Below are positions 41,580-50,772 of a stretch of DNA of 64,000 bases, in pieces. The stretch is taken from the NCBI RefSeq assembly GCF_002941025.1, contig NZ_PTJS01000001.1:4650001-4714000 (forward strand), in the 5' to 3' direction. A program made the position numbers and the translations under genes. The notes below the pieces were generated by a model. That model searched no databases. It had not been told where the DNA came from and saw nothing but the letters and a program-made list of their open reading frames with translations. The stretch's first letter is position 1. Every line of letters starts with the position of its first letter. This stretch comes from Streptomyces sp. QL37. Lineage in GTDB: Bacteria; Actinomycetota; Actinomycetes; Streptomycetales; Streptomycetaceae.

Positions 41580-44327
41580 ATGATCACTGTGCTGCGCGAA
41601 CGCGACGACGCACACACACTGTTGGCGGCGGGGACCGAGCGTGCCCTCCGTGGCGTGGGCGGGCTCGTCCTGCTGCGCGGCGCGACCGGCACCGGCCGCA
41701 CCGCCGTGCTGGAGGCAGCCGCCGCGCACGCCGCGGAACGCGGTCTGCACGTGCTGCGTGCGCGCTGTTCCCCGGAGGACGGCGGCATGCCCCTTTCGAC
41801 GGTGGGGCGGCTTCTCGGTCACGTTCCGGAGTACGCGGGTATGCCGTCCTCCGACTACCACCGCAGAGCCGCCCGGCTGTGGGAGTTGCTGCGCTCTCTG
41901 GCGGCAGAGTCCCCCGTGCTGCTGGCCGTGGACGACGTCCATCTCGCGGACCGTTCCTCGCGCCGCTGGCTCGCCGAGGCCGCCGGCCGCCTGGACCGGA
42001 TGCCGGTCCTGATGGTGGCGACCGAGCGCAGCCAGTACGACATCGACCCGCAGCCCGCCGGACTCACCCACGCGCTCTCCGCCTCCTTCGTCCGCACGCA
42101 CACCCTCGCCCCGCTCACCGACGACGCGTCGGCGCAGGTGCTCGAAGACCTCCTCCCCGGGGCGGACCCGGAGTGGACGGCGCAGTGCGTACGGGCGGCG
42201 GCGGGCCATCCGCTGCTGCTGCTCGCCCTGCTGGACGATCTGCGGGGCACCCCGCCGCTCCCGCTGCCGGACTCCTGCGCCGCCCTCTACCCGGGGGCGT
42301 ATCCGGCGGCCGTCGCCTGGTGGCTGGACAGCGCGGGGACGGCGACCGCCGACGTGGCCCGCGCCCTCGCCGCGCTGGAGGAGGTGGGGACGCCGGACCC
42401 CGCTGACGATCCGCCCGGCCTGCTCGCCGAGGCTACCGGGGCCGATCCCGCCCGGGTCGCCGGCTGGCTCACCGCGATGACCCGGCTCGGACTGCTGCGC
42501 CTCGGCCCCGACGGGCAGCCCCGCTACGCCCATCCACTGCTGCGGGACGCGGTGCTCACCGGCTGGCCGACACCGCAGCGGCAGGACGTGCACCGGGCGG
42601 CCGCGGAAGCGCTGCTGTCCAGGGGCGGACGGGTGGAGGCGGTCGCACGGCATCTGCTGCGCGCCCCGGTCGTCGGCAAGCCGTGGGCGCTGCGCGTCCT
42701 GCGGGACGCGGTGACGGTGGCCGTCGACGCCTCGCGGGCCGAGGACGCCGTCGGCTATCTGCGCCGGGCGCTCGACGAACCGCTGTCCGACGCCCGCAGA
42801 CAGCGCCTGCTGACCGAGCTGGGCTCCCTGGAATACCACGCGCAGGACGCCGGGGCCGCGATCTCGCGGCTGGGGGAGGCCCTGCACCTGGAGGGCGAGC
42901 CCCGCGACCGGGTGCACACGGCGATCGCCCTCGGCACCGCGCTCGCGGGCCAGGGCGAGGTCCGCACGGCGATGGGGATGCTGCGCCGGACCGAGGCCGG
43001 ACTGTCGGGGCACCCCGGGCTGGCCCGCACCGTGCAGACCGCGACTGCGGTCCTCTCCGACCAGGACCAAGTCCAGCGGCAGGAGGCGTACGGCTGGCTG
43101 GGCGAGACGGCCGCGCGCTCCCCGGAGCTGGTCGGCACCGCGGGACAGGCCCTGCTCGTGCGGTACGCGGCGACGGCCGGGCTCGTCTCGGCACAGGACG
43201 CGATGAAACAGGTGCACACCCTGCTGGCGGAGCCCGCCGACCCGTCCGGAGAGCCGTTCCTGCTGGGCACGGCCGCGGCCGTCGCCCAGTGGGCGGACGA
43301 ACTCGACGAGGCGGAAAGGCTCGTGGAGCGGGGACTGGCCCTGCAGAGCTGCTCCCTGCTGCACCCGATGCACCGCGCCCTGGTCAACACCCGGGCCGAC
43401 ATCGCCGCCGCTCGGGGCGACCAGGCCGCGCTGCTCGCCGCCGCCGCGGACCCGCGCCGGATACCGGCCGACGCGGGGCCGGGAAACATCGACGCCCATG
43501 TGCTGATGGCGCTCGTGCACGCCGACCGCACCGACGAGGCACAGCGGCTCGCCGCGGGGTTCGACCTGCGCGGGGCGCCGGACTCCTGGGAGCTGAACCG
43601 TTTCCTGTACGCCCGGGGAGTGCTGCGGGCCGCCGTGGGTGATGCGGCGGGAGCGCTCCACGACTGGCTGGAGTGCGGCAGGCGCCAGCTGGCGCGCGAG
43701 GTGGTCAGCCCGGTCGTCACGCCGTGGCGGTCCGCGGTCGCCGAGTGCGGTCCGGGGGCGGGGGCGGGGGAGGCCGTGGAGCTGGCGGAGGAGGAACTGC
43801 GGCTGGCCGAGGTGTGGAACACCCCGCGCACGGTCGGCCGGGCCCTGCGGGTGCTGGGCACCGTGACCGGTGGCCGGCGCGGTCTCGAACTGGCCGGGGA
43901 AGCGGTACGGATCTTACGGAGCGCGACGGCCGACACCGACATGGAGCTGATCCCGGCGCTGCTCGCGCAGGGGCGCCAGCTCATCGGCGCAGGGGAGCGC
44001 TCCCGGGCCCGCGACTGCCTGCGTGAGGCAGCGGAACGGGCGGAGCGCAAGGGGGCGGTGCGGTTCCACGCCCTGGCCGCGCGGGCGTTGCGCGAGGGAG
44101 GAGCCCGCCATCACGCCTCGCCCCGCACCGGGTCCGCGGCCCTGACGGAGAGCGAACGGCGCATCGCGGAACTGGCGGCGGACGGACGCACGAACGCGGA
44201 GATCGCCGGGCTGCTGCACCTGGCCCGGCGCACGGTGGAGACCCACCTCACCCACGCCTACCGCAAGCTGCGGATACGGCGCAGGTCCGAGCTCACGGGC
44301 GCGCTGGGGAGGCGCGGCGAGGGGTGA
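41580..44327 (+). CDS. LAL-family (large ATP-binding LuxR) transcriptional regulator
   Basis: A 915-aa regulator. The ATG at 41580 has a perfect AGGAGG ribosome-binding site; an upstream GTG lacks one. Walker A (LLRGATGTGRTAVLEA) and Walker B (PVLLAVDDVHLAD) are near the N-terminus. A long tetratricopeptide-like helical region follows, then a C-terminal LuxR helix-turn-helix (LTESERRIAELAADGRTNAEIAGLLHLARRTVETHLTHAY). LAL regulators are activators that sense a ligand. Position at the end of the CIS locus, divergent from the smaller LuxR gene, suggests CIS control, as for the LuxR gene bordering the S. coelicolor CIS cluster; inference. Confidence 0.9.
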   Translation: MITVLRERDDAHTLLAAGTERALRGVGGLVLLRGATGTGRTAVLEAAAAHAAERGLHVLRARCSPEDGGMPLSTVGRLLGHVPEYAGMPSSDYHRRAARLWELLRSLAAESPVLLAVDDVHLADRSSRRWLAEAAGRLDRMPVLMVATERSQYDIDPQPAGLTHALSASFVRTHTLAPLTDDASAQVLEDLLPGADPEWTAQCVRAAAGHPLLLLALLDDLRGTPPLPLPDSCAALYPGAYPAAVAWWLDSAGTATADVARALAALEEVGTPDPADDPPGLLAEATGADPARVAGWLTAMTRLGLLRLGPDGQPRYAHPLLRDAVLTGWPTPQRQDVHRAAAEALLSRGGRVEAVARHLLRAPVVGKPWALRVLRDAVTVAVDASRAEDAVGYLRRALDEPLSDARRQRLLTELGSLEYHAQDAGAAISRLGEALHLEGEPRDRVHTAIALGTALAGQGEVRTAMGMLRRTEAGLSGHPGLARTVQTATAVLSDQDQVQRQEAYGWLGETAARSPELVGTAGQALLVRYAATAGLVSAQDAMKQVHTLLAEPADPSGEPFLLGTAAAVAQWADELDEAERLVERGLALQSCSLLHPMHRALVNTRADIAAARGDQAALLAAAADPRRIPADAGPGNIDAHVLMALVHADRTDEAQRLAAGFDLRGAPDSWELNRFLYARGVLRAAVGDAAGALHDWLECGRRQLAREVVSPVVTPWRSAVAECGPGAGAGEAVELAEEELRLAEVWNTPRTVGRALRVLGTVTGGRRGLELAGEAVRILRSATADTDMELIPALLAQGRQLIGAGERSRARDCLREAAERAERKGAVRFHALAARALREGGARHHASPRTGSAALTESERRIAELAADGRTNAEIAGLLHLARRTVETHLTHAYRKLRIRRRSELTGALGRRGEG

Positions 44328-44527
44328 GGGCGCACCGTAGCCGCGGCGCTCACGGGCGTGACCCGCCCGAGGCGCACGGGCGTTCCCGGCCCGCCGCGCT
44401 GACAGAGGCCTCTGACCCGAGCGCTCACAACCTGTGCCCGGAGCGCCGTGCGGGCCCCGTCTCCCGGTCAAGACTCGAACGCACGGCCACGGGCGGTCAC
44501 GACCAACTCCCGTCCTTGTCACGTCTA

Positions 44528-44579
44528 TTGACACCCCGCTTCAGGGCTTTTACGTTCCTGGGCACTGAGAGCGCTCTCA
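44528..44579 (+). promoter_or_regulatory. Promoter plus LacI-type operator of the beta-1,3-glucanase
   Basis: TTGACA (44528-44533), a 17-bp spacer and TACGTT (44551-44556) form a good vegetative promoter. The perfect 14-bp palindrome TGAGAGCGCTCTCA (44566-44579) immediately downstream resembles CebR-type boxes (TGGGAGCGCTCCCA). A LacI/GalR-family sensor of beta-glucan oligosaccharides probably represses this gene. Confidence 0.85.
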
Positions 44580-44610
44580 AGCGTGCTCCCCCCATGACGA
44601 GGTGCTGCCC

Positions 44611-47391
44611 ATGCAAACCTCCCTCTCCAGACCAGCAGCGGCGACGATCCTGGCCATCGCCCTGGCCGCTGTGGGGCTGGGTCCCGCCGCGTCCCCAGCG
44701 GCAGCGGCCACCATCCCTGCAGGTTCCGGCAGTTACACCGACAGCCGCCCCGCCGGCACCTCGGGACCCACGACCAACACCGGCGCCCCCGTCACGCCCA
44801 AGCTCACGGCGGCGGCCAGGGACAAGCCTGTCCCGACCAACGACTGGTGGTCCTCGCTGGCCTACCAGCGGTACGGCGACAACCCGTACTCCACCCCGAT
44901 GTATGGCCACCCGCTGACCTACCAGGCGACCTCCGGCGGACTGGAGGTCGGCTATCCGACGACGCCCGCGATCGTCGGCGGCGGACGCCAGTACGAGTAC
45001 GCGCACAAGGCCGACCTCACGGTCGGCCTCAGCGGTCTGAACTCCCCGGACACCAAGGCCGACGCGTGGTCCGACTGGACGGTCACCCCCTACTGGTCGG
45101 ACGGCGCCCGCACCCTGCGCACGACCATCGGGCACGGCATGCCCTTCGTGTACGCCAAGGGCTCCGGCGGTGACGCCCGCATCACCACGGCCGGCACCCC
45201 CACTGTCTTCGCGGACAACGGCAACGTCCTCGGTATCACGATCGCAGGCCACCACTACGCCCTCTTCGCCCCGACCGGCAGCGACTGGAACGTCTCCGGC
45301 TCCACGATCACGGCGGGCCTCGGAGGCAAGGACTACTTCTCGCTGGCCGTGCTGCCGTCCACGGACGCGCTCGCGACCTACCGGAAGTACGCCTTCAGCT
45401 TCGTCACCGGATCCCAGGTGGCCTGGCAGTCCACCGGCGGCACGGTCAAGGCGACCTACAGCCTGACCACGGAGGCGAAGGAGGGCGCCGAGCGCGGCAC
45501 GCTCCAGGCGCTGTACCGCCACCAGTGGCTGCACACCTCCGACGCGCTCACGCCGTACACGTACGTGTCCCCGCGAGGCACCATGAAGGTGAGGGAGTCG
45601 GCCTCCTTCACCACCAGCCAGAAGAACCAGGGCGTGCTCCCCGCCCTTCCCCCGTCCAGTGGGGTCGACAGGGCGAGGCTGACCGGATACCTCAACGAGG
45701 TGGCGAACGCCTCCGACCCGTTCTCCGGGGCCGGTGACACGTACTGGACCGGCAAGGCGCTCGGCCGCCTCGCCCAACTGGTGCCCGTGGCGGACCAGAT
45801 CGGCCAGACCGGCATCCGGGACAAGCTGCTCGGGCTGATGAAGGGCCGCCTCCAGGAATGGTTCACGGCGGGCGGGGCGTCCGAGTTCAGCTACGACAAG
45901 GACTGGAAGACGCTCACCGGCTACCCGGCCTCGTACGGCAGCGACACCGAGCTCAACGACCACCACTTCCACTACAGCTACTACGTGTACGCGGCGGCGA
46001 TCGTCGCCCAGTACGACCAGGCATGGGCCGCCGACTCCGCCTGGGGCACCATGGTCAAGACCCTGGTCAGGGACGCGGCGAACCCCAGCCGCACGGACGC
46101 CGCGTACCCGTTCCTGCGCGGCTTCGACGTGTACGCGGGCCACAGCTGGGCCTCAGGCCACCAGGGCTTCGCGGCGGGCAACAACCAGGAGTCCTCCTCC
46201 GAGTCGATCAACCTCAGCGCGGGACTCGTCCTATGGGGCGCCGCGACCGGTGACACCGGGCTGCGCGACCTCGGCAGCTTCCTGCTGACCACCGAGTCGG
46301 AGGCGATCACGCAGTACTGGTTCGACGCCGACCAGCAGGTCTTCCCCGGCTCCTTCGGCCATGACACGGTCGGCATGGTCTGGGGCAGCGGCGGGGCGTA
46401 CTCCACCTGGTGGACCGCGAACCCGGAGGAGATCCACGGCATCAACGTCCTCCCGGTCACGGGCGGATCGCTGCACCTGGCCCGTGAGAAGGAGGCCATC
46501 AGGCGGAACATCGCCGAGATGCAGCGGGAGAACGGTGGCCCGGCCGTCGAATGGCGCGACCTCCTGTGGGAGTTCGAGTCGCTCGCCGATCCGGCGGCGG
46601 CCAAGGCCAAGTGGGACGCGGGCAACGCGGGCTACGGCCCGGAACAGGGCGAGTCCAAGGCGCACACCTACCACTGGATCAGCACGCTCGACAGTCTGGG
46701 CGCGCCCGACATGACCGTCAGCGGGGACATCCCGACCTCAGCCGTCTTCACGAAGAACGGCGTCCGGACGTACAGCGCCCACAACCACGGCTCCACCGCC
46801 CGCACCGTCACCTTCTCCGACGGCAAGACCCTCTCCGTCCCGGCCCGCTCCACGGCCACCGGCACGGGCACTGGCGGCGGGGACCCCGACCCGGGGGAGC
46901 CGGGCCCGTCCACCGGCAACACCTTCCGGCTGAAGTCCGGCGGCGTCCTCACCACCGCCACGGACGGCGCGGCGGGAGCCGACACGCTGGCCTCGGCCGA
47001 CGGCGTCAACCGGGACGGTACGCCGTACCGGCCGACGGTCTACGAGATCAAGAAGGTCGACGGGACGCTCGCGGCGGGCGCGTCCACTTCCTTCCGCCTA
47101 CGGGTCGACGCGGGGACGAAGGTGGGGCTCGCCCCTCAGGTCAGGGTCAGTTATGACCTCACCGGCGACGGCACCTTCGACCGTACGGAGACCTTCCGCT
47201 ACTTCGCGACCGACCCGGTCGCGGGGTGGGAGGAGTACACCCAGGCCGTGGGCTCCAGGTCGGTGACCGGAAGCCTGGGCGCGCTCAGGGGCGGAACGGT
47301 CCGCGTGGAGATCTGGAACGCGCTGGGCAGCGGCACGTCCCAGGTGCAGACCGGAACGGACGCGGCGGTCGTGAAGATCCCCTACGTCTAG
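44611..47391 (+). CDS. Secreted endo-beta-1,3-glucanase, GH81
   Basis: A 926-aa secreted enzyme. The signal peptide (MQTSLSRPAAATILAIALA...ASPAAA) is cleaved near residue 32. Residues ~40-750 are the GH81 laminarinase (NDWWSSLAYQRYG; catalytic-region segment DTELNDHHFHYSYYVYAAA; NNQESSSESINLSAG; GVEWRDLLW-like). After a Gly/Pro/Asp linker comes a C-terminal ~150-residue beta-sandwich similar to CBM56-type beta-glucan-binding modules. It cleaves beta-1,3-glucan of fungal walls or callose. ATG 44611 is preferred over GTG 44602. It has a sugar-responsive operator and its own terminator. Confidence 0.93.
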   Translation: MQTSLSRPAAATILAIALAAVGLGPAASPAAAATIPAGSGSYTDSRPAGTSGPTTNTGAPVTPKLTAAARDKPVPTNDWWSSLAYQRYGDNPYSTPMYGHPLTYQATSGGLEVGYPTTPAIVGGGRQYEYAHKADLTVGLSGLNSPDTKADAWSDWTVTPYWSDGARTLRTTIGHGMPFVYAKGSGGDARITTAGTPTVFADNGNVLGITIAGHHYALFAPTGSDWNVSGSTITAGLGGKDYFSLAVLPSTDALATYRKYAFSFVTGSQVAWQSTGGTVKATYSLTTEAKEGAERGTLQALYRHQWLHTSDALTPYTYVSPRGTMKVRESASFTTSQKNQGVLPALPPSSGVDRARLTGYLNEVANASDPFSGAGDTYWTGKALGRLAQLVPVADQIGQTGIRDKLLGLMKGRLQEWFTAGGASEFSYDKDWKTLTGYPASYGSDTELNDHHFHYSYYVYAAAIVAQYDQAWAADSAWGTMVKTLVRDAANPSRTDAAYPFLRGFDVYAGHSWASGHQGFAAGNNQESSSESINLSAGLVLWGAATGDTGLRDLGSFLLTTESEAITQYWFDADQQVFPGSFGHDTVGMVWGSGGAYSTWWTANPEEIHGINVLPVTGGSLHLAREKEAIRRNIAEMQRENGGPAVEWRDLLWEFESLADPAAAKAKWDAGNAGYGPEQGESKAHTYHWISTLDSLGAPDMTVSGDIPTSAVFTKNGVRTYSAHNHGSTARTVTFSDGKTLSVPARSTATGTGTGGGDPDPGEPGPSTGNTFRLKSGGVLTTATDGAAGADTLASADGVNRDGTPYRPTVYEIKKVDGTLAAGASTSFRLRVDAGTKVGLAPQVRVSYDLTGDGTFDRTETFRYFATDPVAGWEEYTQAVGSRSVTGSLGALRGGTVRVEIWNALGSGTSQVQTGTDAAVVKIPYV

Positions 47392-47395
47392 ACGC

Positions 47396-47437
47396 GGGTC
47401 CGGGTCCGGCGTGTGCGTCAGCGCCGGACCCGGACCC
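47396..47437. terminator. Bidirectional terminator overlapping the end of the HTH gene
   Basis: A perfect 16-bp stem (47396-47411 with 47422-47437) with a 10-nt loop starts 4 bp after the glucanase stop and includes the last codons of the convergent helix-turn-helix gene. Confidence 0.85.
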
Positions 47438-48314
47438 CCCGGGCGTGGTCGGTCCGCTCCTGCCGGGGGACGAGTCCTGCCCGGACCGCCGCGACCCGCT
47501 GGCGTACGTCGTCGGTGGGTACGGCGCCGGGAGGGCCCGCCGGTCCTTGGGCCGCCTCGCCCCGGCACGGCGCGCAGAGTCCGCCCGCCAGCGCTTCTGG
47601 GCTGCCCGGGGCGCGGCACTCGCCGCACTCCAGGGTGAGCAGCGCGGTCCGCCGCTCCGGGGCCGGGCGATACGGGGGCAGTTTGTCGGTGAGCCGCCTG
47701 CGGAGCAGTGAGGCCGCGTGATGGACCGGCACGGGAAGCCCGTCGGTCAGGGCGTGCAGCAGCTCCGCCTCCGTGGCACCCCGCTCGAACCACGCGCTGA
47801 CCTGCGGCTCCAGGCTCGCGCACTCCGCCGCCGACAGGCTCAGCGCGGGAGCCGTGCGCCCCAGAGCGGCCAGCAGGACGAACGCCCGTGTGCGGGTGGG
47901 CTGTTGCCTCTCCTGCGGTACGTCGCCCCGGATGAACGCCGCCCACCAGTCGTCGTCGCGCGCGGTCCGGGAGAAGAACGTCCGGGTCACCCAGAGCATG
48001 ACCTCGTCGGTGGCGACGCACTCCCTGCCCCGGCGCAGATGCCCGGCGGCCTGGAGCCTGTTGAGCGAGGTCCGCAGGGCGCACTGTCCGTACGGAAGCA
48101 CCTTGGCCAGTGTCTTCACGGAGATGTCGGAGCCGTCCGGCAGCCGGTCGATGTAGGCGGCGACGGCGGCCTCACGGGGCGTCAGCTGCGAGAAGTCGCG
48201 CTCGGTGCGCGGGCGCTGGTCCGGGGCGGACCGCTTGCCGTAGCCGGGGTTCGCCATCGGGTGCGGGGTCACGTACGGGGTGCGGGGGGTCGCACTAAGC
48301 TGGTCGACAGCCAT
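47418..48314 (-). CDS. MarR-like winged-helix protein with C-terminal Cys-pair motif
   Basis: A 298-aa cytosolic protein. Residues ~40-115 (REAAVAAYIDRLPDGSDISVKTLAKVLPYGQCALRTSLNRLQAAGHLRRGRE, in pieces) form a winged helix as in the Streptomyces helix-turn-helix-domain family. The C-terminal ~70 residues have CGEC and CAPC pairs, a probable zinc knuckle. The family is common in Streptomyces and uncharacterised. The start ATG 48314 is upstream-most; MANPGYGKRS further in is an alternative. It is transcribed toward the glucanase gene but shows no obvious link to it. Confidence 0.7.
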   Translation of the reverse strand: MAVDQLSATPRTPYVTPHPMANPGYGKRSAPDQRPRTERDFSQLTPREAAVAAYIDRLPDGSDISVKTLAKVLPYGQCALRTSLNRLQAAGHLRRGRECVATDEVMLWVTRTFFSRTARDDDWWAAFIRGDVPQERQQPTRTRAFVLLAALGRTAPALSLSAAECASLEPQVSAWFERGATEAELLHALTDGLPVPVHHAASLLRRRLTDKLPPYRPAPERRTALLTLECGECRAPGSPEALAGGLCAPCRGEAAQGPAGPPGAVPTDDVRQRVAAVRAGLVPRQERTDHARGVRVRR

Positions 48315-48457
48315 CAGATCGGTTCTGCTTTCATCGATCTCGTTGGTCAGACCCCTGTCCGGTGTTGGCGCACCGACGGGGGTCGTCTGGTTGTTGGCAC
48401 GCTAGAGCGTGGCGACGGTCCGTGGCAAGTCGGTCACATCCGGTCAACTTCGCAGGC

Positions 48458-48474
48458 GGGGGGGGGGGGGGGGG
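48458..48474. other. 17-nt G homopolymer
   Basis: A run of 17 G in the intergenic region between the HTH and ECF genes. Could be a phase-variable or polymerase-slippage site, or a consensus error. Confidence 0.7.
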
Positions 48475-48563
48475 TGGGAAGGAGACCCACCATCCATTCC
48501 CTGGAAAGAGCGCTCGGGGCCCAAGGCTTGAGCCTCGGGCCCGCGACCGGGCCCGCCGCGTCC

Positions 48564-49484
48564 TCACCGCGTCCGGAGGGGATGCGGCGCGCCCGAGCCG
48601 ACCGCCCGCAGCTTGTCGGGGTTGGCGACGTTGTGGATGGTCGAGATGCGCCCGGCCTCGTCGAAGTCGAAGGTGACCGTGGCGATCACGCGGCCCGCCC
48701 CGCTGAAGACCAGGCCCGGACCGCCGTTGATCTCGACGAGTTCGGCCTTCATGTCGGCGGGCTCGACGCCCTGGTAGGTGACGGTCCCGATGGCCGCGAA
48801 CCAGGCGGCCACCGTGGACGCGCCCACCACCGGGCGCAGGGCCTGGCGGACCTTGCCGCCGCCGTCCGTCCACAGCGTGACGTCCGGGGACAGCAGCTCC
48901 ATCAGGGAGTTCATGTCCCCGCCGGTCGCGGCGGTGAAGAACCGTTCGGTGGCGTCGCGCTGCTGCACCCGGTCCGCCGTGAAGCGCGGGCGCCGGGCCC
49001 GGACGTGTTCGCGGGCGCGGTGCGCGGCCTGCCGTACCGAGGCTTCGGACCGCTCCACCGCCTCCGCGATCTCGGCATGGCTGAAGTCGAAGACCTCCTT
49101 CAGCACGAACACCGCACGCTCCAGCGGGCTCAGCGTCTCCAGCACCACCAGCATCGCCATCGAGACCGACTCGGCGTCCATGACGGTGTCGGCGGTGTCC
49201 GCGCTGGTCAGGATCGGTTCCGGGAGCCACGGCCCGACATAGACCTCGCGCTTGTGCCGGGTGGAGCGCAGCCGGTCCATCGCCAGGTTCGACACGATCC
49301 GCGCCAGGTAGGCCTTGGGGTCGGCCACCTGGGAGCGGTCGGCGGCCGACCACTTGATCCAGGCGTCCTGCACCGTGTCCTCGGCGTCGGCCGCGGTGCC
49401 GAGGATGCGGTAGGCCACCGAGAACAGCAGACTGCGGTACCGGTCGAAGGCGCCCTGGCCGGTGTCGGGTGCCGTCCGGGTCAT
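48564..49484 (-). CDS. sigJ: ECF41-type RNA polymerase sigma factor (SigJ-like)
   Basis: A 306-aa sigma factor. Sigma-2 (YRSLLFSVAYRILGTAADAEDTVQDAWIKW) and sigma-4 (LSPLERAVFVLKEVFDFSHAEIAEAVERSEASVRQAAHRAREH, in pieces) are followed by a SnoaL-like extension. All three published ECF41 hallmarks are present: WLPEP in the linker, DGGG (WTDGGGKVRQAL) and NPDKL near the end. The extension regulates activity in place of an anti-sigma factor. Its ATG overlaps the oxidoreductase stop (ATGA-type, 49481-49484), so the pair forms an operon with the usual ECF41 partner. Confidence 0.95.
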   Translation of the reverse strand: MTRTAPDTGQGAFDRYRSLLFSVAYRILGTAADAEDTVQDAWIKWSAADRSQVADPKAYLARIVSNLAMDRLRSTRHKREVYVGPWLPEPILTSADTADTVMDAESVSMAMLVVLETLSPLERAVFVLKEVFDFSHAEIAEAVERSEASVRQAAHRAREHVRARRPRFTADRVQQRDATERFFTAATGGDMNSLMELLSPDVTLWTDGGGKVRQALRPVVGASTVAAWFAAIGTVTYQGVEPADMKAELVEINGGPGLVFSGAGRVIATVTFDFDEAGRISTIHNVANPDKLRAVGSGAPHPLRTR

Positions 49485-50686
49485 CGGGCACCCCGGATGC
49501 GGGTGAAGCGGCCGCCACGGGGCCAGAAGGCGCCCGACGCGGGCATCTTCTTCATGCGGACGTAGGTCGGCCAAGGGGATGCGGTCACGGTCTCCTTATA
49601 TCTGGCGGCCGAACGGCCTGTCAGGTACATCCTCCGCGGGCTGTCGTCGGGCCGGGTGAACTGCACGACGGCGTCGTGCCTGCCGAGGCTGACCGGCGTG
49701 TGGTAGTAGCCGAAGCGGAAGGGCTTGGGCCGCTTGCCCCGCAGGGCGCGGATGACCGACACCGCGGCGTGCACACCGGTCGGCATCCCGCTCTGGCAGG
49801 TTCCGTGCATGACGCCGTACCCCTGGCGGACGGCCGCCGCGTCGCCCACGGCGTACACGTCCGGGTGGGACGTGGACCGCAGCGTGGTGTCGGTGACGAC
49901 GCGGCCGCGCTCGTCGACCTCCAGGCCCGCGGCGGCGGCCAGCGGCGACACCCGCGTGCCGCTGGTCCACAGGACGAGGTCGGCCGGGATGCTCTCCCCG
50001 CCCGCCAGTTCGACCGAGTCCGGCAGCACCTTCACCACGTCGGCCCCGCCGCGTACCCGGACGGTCAGCCGGTCCAGCGCGGACCGTACGTACGCCCCGG
50101 CCTTCGGGTTCATGAGCGCGCCGGGTTCGTCGCGGCCCAGCAGCACGACGTCCAGTCCTGGGTGCTGCTCGGCGATCTCCGCGGCCGACTCGACGCCCGT
50201 CAGCCCGCTGCCGCCGACGACCACCGTGCCGCTGCCGAGCCGGGCCAGCCGGTGGGCCACCGCCTCGGCGTCCTGCGGGCTGTTCAGGGTGTACGCGTAC
50301 TCCTCGACGCCCGGCACCGCCGAGGTGTCGGCCACGCTGCCCAGCCCGTACACGAGCGTGTCGTAGTGCAGGACCCGGTCGTCGTCGATCCGTACGGTCT
50401 TCGCGTCCGCGTCCACCGCCGTCACCCAGCCGCGTACGAACCGCGTGCCCGTGCCGTCGAGCAGCTCCGGGATGCTCAGCTCGGCGACCTGCTGCCCGGT
50501 CGCGGTCATGTGCAGCCGCAGCCGCTCGGTGAAGTGGTCCTGCGCGTTCACCAGGGTGACGCGTACGTCCTTCTGCCGCTTGGCCCGGGCCGACAGCTGG
50601 ACGGCCGCCGCCATGCCCGCGTAACCGGCGCCCAGGATCAGGACGTGGTGAGGGGCCGGCCGGTCCGTCTCGTGCTGTGTGTTCAT
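49481..50686 (-). CDS. NAD(P)/FAD-dependent oxidoreductase (NDH-2-like), ECF41 partner
   Basis: A 401-aa flavoprotein starting at ATG 50686 (MNTQHETDRPAPHHVLILGAG). The FAD site GAGYAGMAAAVQLS and the NAD(P) site VVGGSGLTGVESAAEIAE are both intact; the C-terminal AVGDAAAVRQGYG binds the flavin. It belongs to the pyridine-nucleotide disulfide reductase/NDH-2 family. It is the oxidoreductase member of ECF41 (COE) gene pairs, whose expression the sigma factor drives. Electron acceptor unknown. Confidence 0.9.
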   Translation of the reverse strand: MNTQHETDRPAPHHVLILGAGYAGMAAAVQLSARAKRQKDVRVTLVNAQDHFTERLRLHMTATGQQVAELSIPELLDGTGTRFVRGWVTAVDADAKTVRIDDDRVLHYDTLVYGLGSVADTSAVPGVEEYAYTLNSPQDAEAVAHRLARLGSGTVVVGGSGLTGVESAAEIAEQHPGLDVVLLGRDEPGALMNPKAGAYVRSALDRLTVRVRGGADVVKVLPDSVELAGGESIPADLVLWTSGTRVSPLAAAAGLEVDERGRVVTDTTLRSTSHPDVYAVGDAAAVRQGYGVMHGTCQSGMPTGVHAAVSVIRALRGKRPKPFRFGYYHTPVSLGRHDAVVQFTRPDDSPRRMYLTGRSAARYKETVTASPWPTYVRMKKMPASGAFWPRGGRFTRIRGAR

Positions 50687-50724
50687 CGCTTCCGCCTTCT
50701 TCCGCCGTTCGCTGATGACCTCGG

Positions 50725-50760
50725 GACGGAAGTTGCGGGCCTCCCTGTGACGCGACAGGG
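50725..50760 (-). promoter_or_regulatory. ECF41 promoter of the oxidoreductase-sigJ operon
   Basis: On the minus strand CGTCACA (50752-50746), a 17-bp spacer and CGTC (50728-50725) match the ECF41 promoter (TGTCACA, N16, CGTC). The -35 lies inside an inverted repeat CCCTGT-N6-ACAGGG (50743-50760). Confidence 0.8.
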
Positions 50761-50772
50761 AGGTGACCTGCG

